DNA of 64,000 bases from the NCBI GenBank assembly GCA_902806565.1, contig CADCXA010000016.1:1054001-1118000 (forward strand). The letters run 5' to 3'. Below are positions 21,801 through 35,294 of this stretch, piece by piece. Source of the stretch: Hypoxylon rubiginosum (Eukaryota; Ascomycota; Sordariomycetes; Xylariales; Hypoxylaceae). Both the position numbers and the translations under genes were made by a program. Numbering within the stretch: position 1 is the stretch's first letter; each line of letters starts with the position of its first letter. The notes under the pieces are model-generated. The model saw nothing but the letters and a program-made list of their open reading frames with translations. It did no database searches and was not told where the DNA came from.

Positions 21801-24800
21801 AGATTTATTTTTTTAGTTAAATATTTTTTATTCTTAATGTTTTTATCTTATTATTCTTTTTTTTTATATTTTATTTTTATATAAAAAAAATTAATTTAAT
21901 ATATTTAAAAAAACCTTTTAAATATTTTATTAATTTTATATATTTTAATGTTATTTTTTAGTTATTAAGTTATTTAAATTTAACAATTAATTAATTTTAA
22001 GTTTTATTTAAAAAAAAAACTATAATATTATTTAATACTATAAATTAATTAATAATAATAAATATATTTTATATATTATTTTAATTTTTAATAATTATAT
22101 ATATATTATAATAAAATTTAAACCTTTTTAATTTTTTTTATTATTTATTAAATTTAAATATATATTTTTTAGGCTTTTTTTTTAGGCTTTATAATCTGTT
22201 ACTATAAATATTAATATTAATATATAATTAATATAATTAAATAATTTATTTTAATATAATATAATAGTTTTAAAAAAAATTAATAAATATTTTTTTATTA
22301 AATTATTTAATTTAAGTTTTTTTATAATAATAAATATTAAAAATATTATTTTAAAAAAATATATTATAATTAAAATTATCTTATTTATATAATATATAAT
22401 TAACTTAAAATTAAATATAAAAGTTTTTTTAATATATTTTATTTTATTTATAGTTTTTAATTTTTATTTATTATTTTTAGTGATTTTTAATAGTATATTT
22501 TTAATAAAAATAAAATATATTAAAACTTTTAATAAAAAGTTATTTATTATTTTAAATGTTATTATTAAAATATTATAAATATTTTTTCTAAGTATATACT
22601 TTAAAAAAAATATATATATTTTTTATTTTTTTACTTTTATAAATGTAATATATATTTATAAATTAAAAGTGTGTTATATAAAATTTAAAAAAATAACAAC
22701 TTTTTTTTTTAATTTAAAACGATATTATTTAATATAAAAACCACTTTATTATTTAATAAATAAATATTATTAATAGTTTATAAATTATTTTAAAGTTAAT
22801 TTAATATATTTATTAATATTAAATTTATAATTTATATTTATTATATTAAAATTATAATAAATATAAATTTTAATTATAATTAATATTTTAAATATTATTT
22901 ATTATTATTTATAATATTAAATAACCGCTTTATTATTTTATAACGACTTTTATTTATTAGTTTCTTAAAAAATAAAATAAATTATTTATTTATAAACTTA
23001 AATTAATAAAAGTTATTATATAATATTATAATTAATATTTTTTTAAAATTATTATTATTATTATTTTAAACTTATTAAAATTATATATAAATATTATATA
23101 AATTTTTCCTAGATATTATATTATATTTATTTATAATAAAAATATTAATATTTTTTTAATAATTTTTTTACTTTTTAAAGATTTTTTAGCTTTTAAATAT
23201 AAAAAGTTTAATAGTTAAATAAATAATAACTTTTTTAATATAAAAAATAATATTTCTAAAAATAGCTGTAAATTTAATTTATTTTTATTATTTTTTTGTT
23301 TTTAATATTTTTATAAAAATTTTAATTATAATATTTTTTTTAGTTTTATTTTTATCTTTTAAATAATAAAATAATTATATACTAATAATTACTTTATTAT
23401 ATTTTATAAAAAGTTTAATTTTTTTAAAAACTTTATATTTTTATATTTAATTAATAATATTTAAATATTAAAAAATAATATTTAAAAAAATAATTTGTTT
23501 TTTATTTAATGTTTTTTTATAAGTAAAAACCTTATTAACCTTTATTTAATTTTAATTTATATAATATTTAATAAATAAAATAATAAATTAAATAATTATA
23601 AGGTTTTTTTATTTTTTATATTATAATATAAATGGATTTTTATTTATATTAATTAAGTTATTTTATTTATTTTAATTATTTTTATAAAAATGTTTTTAAT
23701 TTTATTTATTAAAACTTTTTTTAGTTTTAAATATATTTATTTTAATAGTGTTAGTTTTTTTAATTTTTTTATAAATATTTAAAATATATTTTTATTTAAA
23801 TTTATAAAATCTTATTTTTATATTTTTATTTAATTAAAAAATTGGTTTTTTAAAAAACATTATTTTTTTTTATTTTTTATAACCACTATTTTTATATAAT
23901 TTATTAATTAATAATATAATTTTAATTTAAATTTAATTAGGAAATTATTTAGTTTTTATTTTTTTTATAATTATATAAACTTTATTATTAAAAATTTAAA
24001 AATATTTATTTTTTTTTAATTTATATTAAATAAAATCTTAAAAATATTAAATAAAAAAGTTTTAAATACTTTTAAATTTTTTATTATATTAAGTATATTA
24101 TTATTATTTTTTTTTTAATAAATTAACTTTTTTATTATTTTTAATATTTATTAATATATTTTTATTATTAATATAAAAGTTTTAAATTTTTATATTTTAA
24201 ATAATATTCTTTTTAAATTTTTATAAAAAATTAAAATTTTTACTATAAAATTTTAAATATTTTAAAAATATTAAATTATAAGTATTTTATATTTTAAATA
24301 ATATATTTATATTTTTATTAATAAAATTTTTTTATAATATAAAAAAACTTAATTAAATAACTTTATTATAAATAAAAGTAATTTTATCTATAAAATTTAA
24401 AAAGTAAAAACTTATTAATAAAAATATATAACGTGATATTATTAATAAAAAACATTAATATTATTTTTTTTTTTTAAAGTTTTATAAAAAATTAAAATAT
24501 TTTAACTTTTTTTTTTATATAGTTTAATAATAATTTTAATAAAAAATATATATTTATATAAATATATTTTTTAAAAGTTAAAATCTTTATAAAAATAACT
24601 TTTAAAAATACTTAATTTAATATTTATTTAAATATTAAAAATAATCTTTTTTTTAATATTAATTTCTTAATTTTTATTTAAATTAATTTTTATAAAATAA
24701 TAAAAATAAATTTATTATTAATATATAATATAATATATTATATTATAATATAATTAATATTAATTAAATTTTAAATAAAAATAAATATTAAAATTTAATA

Positions 24801-27800
24801 AATAATTAATAATATTAATAAAAAATAATTTATATTTTAAAAAAATATAATTTATAATATAAATTATTAATTTTTAAATAATCTTATTATAATTTTAATT
24901 ATTAATAAAATCTAGATTTTTTATAATTATATTAAAATATATTATAATTAAAATTAAATATTAATATATTAATATATTTAATTTTATAATATAATTAATA
25001 ATATAATATAATAAAAATAAAACTTATAATTAAATAAAAATTAATATATAATTATAATTATATTTTAATATTATTATAATAACTTTATTTTATTAATTAT
25101 AGTTTTTTACTTTTTATTTTATTTAAAATATAATATTTTTATTAAAATAAATATAAAAAATAAGTTTTTAAAATTAATTAAAGTAATAACGTTTTATATT
25201 TTTTTTACCTTTTTTATTTTAATTATATTTAAAATATATTATTATATATTTATATATTTATATATAACTAATTATAAAATTTATTTTAAGTTTTTATTTT
25301 TATTTTATATATTTTAAATTTATTTAAAAATTTTTAAATAAAAATAATTAATTATAACCATTTTAAATTTAAGGATTAATAATTTTAACGTTAAAATTTT
25401 CTTAGAAATATTTATTTATTTAACGAAAAAAATCGTTTATTTTTTACTGGTTATTTTTTATAATTAAATTAAAGATAAAAATTTCCAAGTTAATATTATT
25501 AAAAAACTAAAAAAAACTATAAATATAAAAGGCTTTTTAATTATTTATTTTAATAACTTTAAAAAATATATTAAAAAAACTAAATACGTTGTTTTTATTA
25601 AAAATATATATAATTTTTTTAAAAAATATATTTATATATTTATAAAATTATAACATAGTTATAATAAAATCCTAGTTAATCTTTTTTATTATTATACGTT
25701 TTTTTTTTAAAAAACATCTTTTAATATTACGTTTAATATAATAAAAATATTATAAATTATAAAAAATATAACTTATTTTTATTTAAATAAAATTTAATAT
25801 ATTATTTAAATTAATAATAAACTATATTATTAATATATTTTAATTTATAATTAAACTTTTAATTTTATTATATTATTATATTTTCTTTTTATTAAATAAA
25901 AGTTATTATTTTTTAAATATTAAAACTTTTTAAAATAATTTATATATATTTTTATTATTAATTAATTTATAATTTTTATATTTATTATTAACATTTAATA
26001 ATTATTTTTTAATAATAATATTATTAATTTATTATATATTAAAAAATAACTTTTTAAAAACTTATATTTTATTAATTTTTATATTATTATTTTAAACGAT
26101 TTAATTAAAAAAAAAAGAAATAAAATAAAATATATAATAATAATATTATTATATTAATATAACTTAATTAAAGTTTATTTAAATATATTATTTAACTTAG
26201 TTATAATAAAGAAAATATATAATAAAAAACTTATATTTTTAAATTAAAATTCCACTTATAATTTTTTTTTACTTTTTTATAATTATAATTAATTCTTTTT
26301 ATTTATATAGTAAAATTTTAATAAAAATAAAAGTAAAATAATAAGAATTAAATAATAATAAAAAGTTATTTTTTAATTTAATATAAATATATAATTTATT
26401 ATTTATAATATATTTAATAAATATTTTTATTAAATTAAATTTTTTATTAATAGATTTTTTATTTAATTAAATAATTATATTTTTAATTAAAAGATATTAT
26501 TAAATAAATTAGATTTTTTTAATGTTGTTTATTTAATTATTTAATAAAAAGAAAAATCTAGAAGATATTATAAAAAATAAAATATTTTAATAAATAATAT
26601 TTTTAAAAAAATAATTTTTTATAATATTAAATAAAGGTTTTTTTTTTACCTTATAAATAATATTTAATTAATTTTTTTTATTAATTATATTATTTTTATT
26701 TTTATTTTTATTTTTATAATATAAATTAATATATAAATATAATAAATTATATTTACTAGTTTTAAAAGATTTTAAATTTTTAGAAATTATTTAATTTAAA
26801 ATAAAAATAATAAAGTTATTAATATTAATTTTTTAATATAATAATATAACGTTATTATTATTATTTAATATTGGTTTTTAATTTTTAAAATAAAATATAT
26901 ATTTAATATATTTCGTGGCTTTTTTTTTTATATTATTAATATAAGTAATTTTTAATATAATATTTAATATTAATATTTTATTTTTATTTATTTATATTTA
27001 TTAAAAGGTATTATTAATAGTAATATTTTAGTAAAAATAATTAATAATAAAAAGAAAAGCTAATATTTTTTTTATAAAATTTTTTTAAAAATTAAAAATT
27101 AATAAAAGGTTTTTTTTTTAAAGTTTTTTTTAATTATATTATATAATATAAAAATATTTTTAAATAGTTTTAAACTTTTAAAAAAGAATTTTTATAATAA
27201 CTAAAATATTATTTATAAAAATTATAAAATATTTTATAACTTTATAATATATTATATTTAAAAAATAATTTATTTCTAAATTTAATATTAATTTATTAAT
27301 AAAATTAAATATAATAATAAAAACAAGAAAATATTTTTTAAAAGAATAAAAATCTTTTAAAAAAAATAAAAATAATATATATAAAATACTTTTAATATAT
27401 TTAACTAATAATATATAAATATTTTATTTTATTTAAACTAAAAAAAATATATTTTATAAATTATAACAGTTTTTATATTATATAAAAAACAATTTAAATA
27501 ATTAAAATAATATTTATTTTAACTAGGTATTAATAATATAAATATATATAAATAACTAAATAAAAAAAAATAAAAATGTTTTTATAATTTTATTTTTAAA
27601 TTTTTAAAAGTATATTATATAAAATATAAATAATATTATTTAATTAATATAATATTAAAATTAATTATTTTAATTATAAAATTTAATATAAAAATTATTT
27701 TATATAAATTAAAAATAAACTATAAAAAAGTTTAATTAAAAAAAACGTTCTTTTTTTTTAATATTTTTTAATATAAAAAGTTATAATATAATTTATAATT

Positions 27801-30800
27801 TAACATTATATATTATTATTAATTATTTTAAGTTTATATTTAAAATTATTAAAAATAATTAAATAAGTTTTTTTAAAAAATATATATTTAATTATTATAT
27901 TATAATTATTTAATTTTAAAGTTTTTAAAATAATATAATATTTTTTTATAAATATTATTAATATATTTAAAAGATTTTATTTAAATTTTATACGTTTATT
28001 TTTAATAACTTTAAAATTTAATCTTAATATATTAATAATATAATATAAAATAAAAATAAATATAAATTTATTTTAAATTTTAAATATTAATATTATAAAT
28101 AGTATTTTATAATATTAGTTTTAAATAATATTATTATTAAAAAAAAATAATATAAATTATTTAATTAAAAATAAAAAAATTTTTACTAAAATAAATATAT
28201 TAAGTAAAAATAAAAATTATATATTTAAATAAATATTATATATATTAAAATAATAAAAATAAAATAATAAAATTTAATAAATTAATTTATTAAAATTATT
28301 AAAATTATAATAAAATATTTTTATTAAAAATAATATATTAATATTAAAAATATTTACTTATTTATTTTATAAATAAAAGTAATAACATATAAATAAATAA
28401 AATAATTTTAATTTTTTTATTTAATTAATAATAAAAAATAACTTTTATTAATAAAACTTATATTATATTTTTATTTATTTATAATTAATTATAAAAATCT
28501 ATTTTTAATAATATATAAGTTATTTTAATATAATAATTTATATAAATAAAATTTTAATAAAACTAAAAAATATTATATTAATTATTATTTTTTAAATAAT
28601 AAAAAAGTTATTTTAATTAAAATTAATTTAATATAAAAAAATTTAACTATAAAAATTAACTATAAATATTATTATTTATTTTATAAAACTAATATATTTT
28701 ATATTATTATATAATAAATAAAAAAAATTAATTTAAATAAATTTATTTTAAAACATTAAATTAAAAATAATAATATAAATAATATAAAATACCTATAAAT
28801 ATTAATAATATTAATATAATTATTATTAATATTAATATAAATATTATTAAAAATTTAAGTTTATTAAATTAAAAAAATTTAAAATAACTTTAAAATAAAG
28901 ATTTTAATAAAGTTATTAAATAATATAAATAGTTATATATAATATTATTATATAAAAATAATTACTAATTAAAATAATAATATATAATAATATAAACTTT
29001 AAAAACTAATAATAATTATAAAAATATAATATATATATTAAATATTTAAAATTTTTTATAATAAATTTATTTATAATTTATTAATTTTAATTTAACTTAT
29101 ATATATTTTATATATATTTTTAATATTATTATATTATTTTTTAATATTATTTTATATTTTTTTTAAATCTTAAAGTTTTTTCAAGGAATTTATTATATAA
29201 TATAATCTATAATATTTTCTATTTTTAATATATTTATTTACTTTTAATATAATAATATAAAAATTATTTTTAAATTAAGTTTTTATATAAATTTTATTAT
29301 TATAATTACTAGATTTAAAAAAATCTTTTAAAATAATTAATATATTAAATTTAACATTATAATTATAATTATTTATATTATAATATTTAATATTATTATT
29401 TTTATTTTTTTTAATATTAAAAAGTTTTTTTATAAATCTTAAATAATATTAATTATTTATATTTTTTTTATAAAAAACTTTTATTTTAATAAAAATAAAA
29501 TAATTTTATTAAATAAAAATCTTATATTATAAATATTTAAAACTAAATTAAAAAAAAATATTAAATTTAATAATATTTAATATATATTATTAAAAATATT
29601 ATTATTTAATATATAATAATAAATATTAATAATTTTAATAATTATATTATAAATTAATTTAATATAATAAACTATTAAATTTATAAATTATAAATATAAA
29701 TAATATTTTAATTTAAATAAAATTTATTAATTATATTTTTTAAAATTAAATTTATATAATATTAAACCTTATATTTTTATAAATAATTTTAAATAATTTT
29801 TAAGTTTTTTTTTAAAATAATGTTTTTATTAAAATTTAATTTTATTTAAATTAAAATAGTTAAATATTAAACTTATTTAAAATTAATATTTATTATTTTT
29901 ATATTTATATATTCTTTAATAATTTTTTATAATAAAAATATTTATAAATAATAAATAAAATAATAAATAATATAAAAATTAAAAATAAATAATATATTTA
30001 TTATAATAATTAAATTTATAAATAATTTTTAATAAATTATATTAAATAAATAAATAATAAATTTAGTTTTTTTAATAAATATAAAAAGTATTATTTTATT
30101 TATATTATAATATTTAAAATTTTTTTTTATTTAATGGAATTTTTAATTTAATTTTAATTTTTTACTTTAAATATTTCTTTTTTTATATTTAATAAAAATA
30201 TTTATAATAAACTTATATAATTAATAAAAACGTTTAAAAAATAAATTTTAAGTAATTTTAAAAATAAATAATTTAAATATTTTATTTTATTTTAAATATT
30301 TAAAAACTTAAAATAAAAAATTATAAGTTTTTAAAAAAATAAATTTATAATAAATAATTATTAATTTTAAATATTAAAAAAAAAAAGATATTTAATTTAA
30401 TAAAATTTAAGTTTAATATTAAGAAAAATAATAATTTAATATTTAAAAAATAAATTATAAATAAAATTAATATAAATGTAAAAATTTTAAATAATTAAAA
30501 TAAAAATAAAAATAAAAATAAATATAACATTTAAAAATAATAAAATTTATTAATATTTAAAAAGTAATTTTTTTAATAATTATATATAATAAAATTAATT
30601 TAATTTAAGATTTTTTTAAAAATAAAAAAAAATAATAATTATATAATAAAAAGTAAAATAAATAAAATTAATTAAAAAATATAAAATAATTATAATAATT
30701 ATAATATTTATAAAATATATTTCTTATTAAATTTTATTATAAAACTAAATAAAAAATATATATTTTAAAGTATAATTTTTTAAATATATAATTAAATTTA

Positions 30801-30825
30801 ACTTTTTATAAACTTTAAGTTATTA
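18811..30825. repeat. AT-rich, probably RIP-mutated repeat island (12 kb)
   Basis: About 12 kb in which sampled 60-base lines hold only 0-8 G or C. No frame stays open for 60 codons on either strand. The remaining C and G sit mostly in ACT, ACC, ACG and AGT contexts, with CpA and TpG strongly under-represented though not absent. This is the residue expected when RIP changes CpA to TpA on both strands of repeated DNA. The edges are abrupt and the flanking genes look undamaged. The original elements are no longer recognisable: no terminal repeats, transposase or reverse-transcriptase motifs were seen. Other readings are a heterochromatic or centromere-like block, or a collapsed assembly of degenerate repeats. 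Confidence 0.85.
21620..21930. repeat. Degenerate tandem duplication within the AT-rich island
   Basis: Two consecutive segments share an ordered series of blocks: AAATAACTTnAAATAATAAT at about 21636 and 21780, then TTAAATATTT, then a T-rich run, then AAAAAACCTTTTAAATATT at about 21745 and 21908. Spacing is 144-163 bp with indels. The shared order of rare G/C positions argues against chance in AT-rich sequence. Confidence 0.6.
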
Positions 30826-31241
30826 TGCTACTTAAAAAATGGCCTTATAATATCATTAAGTTTATTATTCCGTAGCCTTGCCTAAAGTTCGGAGGACTCT
30901 GCATGTGGTGTCCTACATATCAGCAGTGTCGCATCTACTTTTATGCATAGATGAAAAGGGGAAAGCTACGTATGTAGTTGACGGGGACTTTGTATCCATG
31001 CGGGGTAATTCGTTTAAGCCTTATATTACTCATGTGACCTTTGTGTTCTGCACATACCCCTGACACCCAATCCCCTGGGATTGTACCCACCTTTTTCCTT
31101 TAATTAGGTACGTATCGGTTTCGGTTTCGGTCTTAGATCTCGTGGGAATGTAGTCCAACGCTCATTAGATTGCCGCTCTTTAGCAACAAAGGTATCAGTG
31201 GAGGAATCTGTAATCGGAGCCAGAATCCAAAGCCCCGGGTC
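30826..31241. other. Right edge of the AT island and 5' flank of the sugar transporter
   Basis: Composition returns to normal between about 30825 and 30890. A 61-codon ORF (30878-31063) starts at a near-cognate codon and has no motif. The promoter of the transporter must lie here, within 400 bp of the island. Confidence 0.45.
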
Positions 31242-33054
31242 ATGATTCATTTTGTTAAGCAGAAGACGCCCATCCGGCCGGCCGACGGCGTTACGCCGGG
31301 TCAGAAGCGGGAGCCCAACCTCCGATATGTCTACGCTCTCACTGCCTTCGTCTCCATCGGCGGTTTCCTCTTCGGCTGGGATCAGGGCGTCATGGCTATG
31401 ATCATCGCCGACGACCGATGGCTGAATCTGATGCAGCCTGCTAGCGACTGGAGCGTGGGCTTTGTCATAAGCATCTACAACATCGGCTGTGTCGTCGGCG
31501 CTATGACGACGGGCTTCTTTGCGGACGCATGTGGTCGTGAGAGGACAATAGCCTTGGCAAGCACGGTCTTCATTGCCGGCGCGCTGCTTCAAGCTGCGTC
31601 CTATACCATCGCACAGATTGTAAGCTCCAAGCTCTCACGTTATATCAGGTCCCCAAGTTAATCTTGACTGTGCCAGAGTGTCGGGCGCTTGATCCTAGGC
31701 CTTGGTGTCGGCGCGTATTCTGCTGGTGTTCCGCTCTACATCTCAGAGATCGCTCCGGCGCATCTCCGCGGCAGGATCGTCGGGATCGAGCTAATGATAC
31801 TCTGTCTTGGTGAGATGGTCATATTCTGGCTCGTCTATGCTTTTTATTTTCTGAAGTCGGATGATTGGTGGCGGATCCCACTCGCCATTCAAGTTGTTCC
31901 CGCTCTCATCCTCGCATTCGGATGCTGGACATGGGTGCCGCCCAGCCCCCGTTGGCTTGTAGCTGAAGAAAGATACGATTGTGCGCTTGAAGTCCTCTCG
32001 AGGCTCCACGGCTCGGAGGCAGCCGAGCTCGAAATCAGCGAAATCCGGCAGACGGTGTCTGAGGAGCAAGTCACAACGGAGGCATCTTGGCAGGACATGT
32101 TCAAGGGGCCAGTCTTGAGGATTACCCTGCTGGGTATGGGTCTCCAAATGTTTCAACAAATTACGGGCACGAATGGCATATTTTACTACGCGCCGTCACT
32201 CTTTAAGAAAGGTGGAATCACGGATCCTACTATGGCTAATCTTGCAACTGGCGGGATCGGTGTAGTACTATTCGTCACTGCTTGGATACCCATTCTCTAC
32301 TTCGATCGCTTTGGGCGTAAGACTTGGCTCCAACTTGGTCTAATAGGCATGATTGCTGCGCTGCTTGGGATCTGTGTTCTACAGCAGCACGCGATAGATT
32401 ATCCGGGTAGTCCAGCTAACAACCTCATTGTCATTTTTCTTTATATGTTTTATACTTTCTTCAATGCAAGTTGGAGCTCCGGCTCGTGGACTTATGCTGC
32501 TGAGATTTTCCCCATTTCTTTGCGCGTAAGTCACTACCTGAGATACTTGAGATAACTCGCTGATTACCATCTCTAGGCCAAAGGCAATGCGCTATGCACT
32601 GCTTCTCTCTGGATATCAAACTTCGTAGTGGCCCAGGTTTCTCCTCCTATCGAAAGCGCAACGGGCTATGGCCTCTATATACTCTTTGCAATTATTTGTG
32701 TTGTTGCGTTCTTTTTCGTGCGTTATGCTCTTGGTAAGTGACTTGAGTACAACGTTTCGAATGCTCCCTCTAATCAGCCACAGTCGAAACGAAAGGCCGG
32801 TCACTTGAAGAGATGGCGGAACTCTTTGGAGTTGATAAAAACGGGAAGTATCAAGATGTGCAAGACTCAGCAAGACAAGGTAAGTTCATAGCTTCAGGTC
32901 TTGAAAGTCGAATAGTTCCCCCGCAAGGCTTCCATGTTCAATTTCCTTCTCTCAGCTACTTGCTGACTAGAATTTTCTTACAGGATTGCTCCAACACGAT
33001 CCTGAAGATGAAGAATCTACCTTGGTCAACGATGGCGACTCGGAGAATAGTTAA
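31242..33054 (+). CDS. MFS sugar transporter, 516 aa
   Basis: Five exons: 31242-31619, 31677-32525, 32577-32733, 32784-32879 and 32984-33054 (1551 nt in frame). The first ATG is at 31242; the longer frame opens only through TTG. This is a plasma-membrane 12-helix proton/sugar symporter type. Family motifs in order: GFLFGWDQGVMAM in helix 1, GRLILGLGVGAYSAGVPLY, PPSPRWLVAEERYDCAL after helix 6, LQMFQQITGTNGIFYYAP in helix 7, YFDRFGRKTW between helices 8 and 9, and VETKGRSLEEM after helix 12. The central loop is acidic (about 60 residues). The GRR motif after helix 2 is DACGRE, so the usual Arg is replaced. The sugar (hexose, lactose, xylose or other) cannot be told. It is the first gene right of the AT island. 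Confidence 0.92.
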
Positions 33055-34159
33055 TAAGAAGCGCCGTATTCCCGCATCGTAATCTTATAGACGACGTATA
33101 GATACCATAAGTTAGATTACTAGGCATCACTGAAGCAACAAACATCGTTACGTATATAGATACCTAGGTAGATAGAAATATGCAGGCATAATACAATCGT
33201 ACACGATGAGTGAGCTTCAATCACGACGGACGGATACACTTCAGAAGAACGTATCTGCTACTAACACAGGCCCATAGGAGCGGCTGGAAAACACCACATG
33301 TACCTGTGAGTCAGGCCCAGCTCGATGGAACTCTTCTGTCTTGCTAGTGCTCTTCAAGTATCGAATTTCCAAGTGTTTCACACTAGTCGTATACAGGTAG
33401 GTTAATTATTAGAAACGCGAGTCATCACATTTCCAACTTAGTCTATTCATATTTGAGACTTCATTATAAGCCTTGCCATCACCTCTCCGTGTAAATGATA
33501 GTGGCACGGGCTTAATCAGGTACCTTGATAGTCAGATATCTCAATAATGCAGAATACCACAGAATGTCAGACGAAGTAAATTTCTGGTATGGAAAATTCT
33601 ATTTTATAATAAAAAGATGTGACGAATATGTAAGTGGCTAGGACTGGATGATAGATTATGTGAGGATTCTACGAGTTGGCATTTACAACATAGTCGAGAG
33701 GATGTTTACTTTCTGTTCGGGAATCCCTTAATTCGAATATCAAGTCACTTCGTTCATCTTCACATGCATCAAGTTGTTATTTCAAATGAATAGTATTAGT
33801 GGATCAGTCTCAACTATCTTATAAGCTAAAGCATCGACTTCCTACGCGAAAAAACCTTGCTAACTCGACCGAGCCCATTACGTTGAAAATCAGAAAAAGC
33901 CTCCTGAGAATCAATGATCGTCGTACGCCAGACTGAATGTTTTTAAAACCTTTCCTGCCTTTTTTTTTCCATCGCAAATGCAAGTAATGCCTTCCTAGAA
34001 CTCCATGTTGATTGGCGAAGTCGTGAAGTCGTCATTCCGTAATGGCGAAAGGAGCGTGGTGTTCGAAGGAGTGGTGAATACCTGAATTAGGTAAATAGAG
34101 GGTCGCTTAATGATGCAATGAATGATGATGATACAAGTTGGGTGTCGTCGTTGTTGCTT
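33055..34159. other. Intergenic between convergent genes
   Basis: About 1.1 kb between the transporter (+) and the small heat-shock gene (-), which converge. No coding potential or RNA gene seen; CCTAGGTA occurs near 33172. Confidence 0.5.
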
Positions 34160-34864
34160 TTAGTTGATCAGGATGCGGCGACCCTCGTGCTTCTTAGCCT
34201 TGGGGACTACGACGGTCAGGATGCCGTTGTTGAGGTTGGCGCTGACCTGGTCGTGGTCGACGCGGCTCGGGAACTGGAAGGTGCGAGAGAACTCGCCGAC
34301 GCTGCGCTCCGAGACCCAGAACTTGTGCTGGGGCAGCTGGGGCTTGGGCTGCTGTTGTGCGGGTGCCTTGCTCTTCTCGACCTCGGCGACCGTGGTGGCA
34401 GGAGTAGGGCCGCCGGCGGTAGTGGTGCTGGCGTTGTCCTCGACGTCGTCCTCAACCGTGGGCTGGTGGGTCTTGTCGTGCTCCTTTTCTTGCTCCTTGG
34501 GCGCCTCGGCGATGGCGCCGCTCATCTGGACCTCTTCGCCCTTCTCGAGGAGGCCGGCGGGCGGCGTGCCGGAAGTGTAGGTGCGCTCCACGTGGCCGCG
34601 GACGACGATGGTCTGCGGGTCGGTGAACTCGACGTGGACATCCTTCTTCTCGATGCCGGGAAGCTCGCCGTGGAGCTCGTAGACGTTCTCCGTCTCCCTC
34701 AGGTCGAACTTGGGAGTGAAGGTTTGGAGGTGTCGAGTGTGGTGGCGCCCGTTCTGCTGCTGCGATCCGTTGCCGGCATACTTGTCGAAGTCATCGATGA
34801 GACGGAAGAGGCCGGTGAAGTTGGGCTCGGCCGGAGTGTAGAATCGAGGTCCGAACATCGACAT
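34160..34864 (-). CDS. Small heat-shock protein, Hsp20/alpha-crystallin family (Hsp30-type), 234 aa
   Basis: Single exon; the start at 34864 gives MSMFGPRFYTPAEPNFTGLF. It is an ATP-independent holdase that keeps unfolding proteins soluble. The alpha-crystallin domain opens at TPKFDLRETENVYELHGELPGI (about residues 49-70) and continues with KDVHVEFTDPQTIVVRGHVE. A hydrophilic insert of about 95 residues rich in Glu, Lys, Pro and Gln follows, and the domain closes with FSRTFQFPSRVDHDQVSANL and GILTVVVPK. The large insert is characteristic of filamentous fungal Hsp30 proteins. The final IXI-type tail is RILIN. Upstream heat-shock elements fit stress induction by Hsf1. Confidence 0.93.
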   Translation of the reverse strand: MSMFGPRFYTPAEPNFTGLFRLIDDFDKYAGNGSQQQNGRHHTRHLQTFTPKFDLRETENVYELHGELPGIEKKDVHVEFTDPQTIVVRGHVERTYTSGTPPAGLLEKGEEVQMSGAIAEAPKEQEKEHDKTHQPTVEDDVEDNASTTTAGGPTPATTVAEVEKSKAPAQQQPKPQLPQHKFWVSERSVGEFSRTFQFPSRVDHDQVSANLNNGILTVVVPKAKKHEGRRILIN

Positions 34865-35087
34865 TTTGATTGATGTGTTGTGGATGTTGTTATGTGGAAG
34901 AGAAGTGATGATGAAGTTGTTGTAAGTGCGCAAGTGGAAGATTGATTAGAATGTTTTGGATGCTTTGGATGTGTGTGCGTTTGTTGTTCGCTTTGTGTTG
35001 TTTGTGTCTGATCTGAAAAACAATGGAAGGTAGGTGTCGCGATGTCTGAGGCTCCTTAAATAATTGCGAGGCAACGAGACGAACACG

Positions 35088-35105
35088 TTCTACAAGCTTC
35101 ACGAA
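35088..35105 (-). promoter_or_regulatory. Heat-shock element (proximal) of the Hsp20 gene
   Basis: TTC at 35088-35090, TTC at 35098-35100 and GAA at 35103-35105 lie on a roughly 5-bp grid, with GAA at 35081 just before. This forms TTCnnGAA plus flanking half-sites about 225 bp upstream of the start codon, matching the HSF consensus of alternating nGAAn units. Confidence 0.5.
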
Positions 35106-35280
35106 ATGACCAAGTTGCAATTGAATAATCAATGGAATAATCGAAAAACATCTGGAATGGTGCAGATGATTCCATGGGCAATTGATTACGTATTACATAA
35201 TGTGATATGACAATTTGGTCTCGTTGTCAGGCAACGACGATGCGTCTCACGATAATACGCGAAGTTGGAAGAATTGACCA

Positions 35281-35294
35281 GAACATTCTACGAA
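35281..35294 (-). promoter_or_regulatory. Heat-shock element (distal) of the Hsp20 gene
   Basis: GAA at 35281, TTC at 35286 and GAA at 35292 form GAAnnTTC plus a third unit offset by one base, about 420 bp upstream of the start codon. Confidence 0.5.

Noticed and set aside
18811..30825. Mitochondrial DNA insertion or a plasmid
   Set aside because: No mitochondrial genes, tRNAs or long ORFs are present, and the composition is lower in G+C than usual fungal mitochondrial coding DNA.
30878..31063. 61-codon ORF at the right edge of the AT island
   Set aside because: Starts at a near-cognate codon, no motif, overlaps the transporter promoter.
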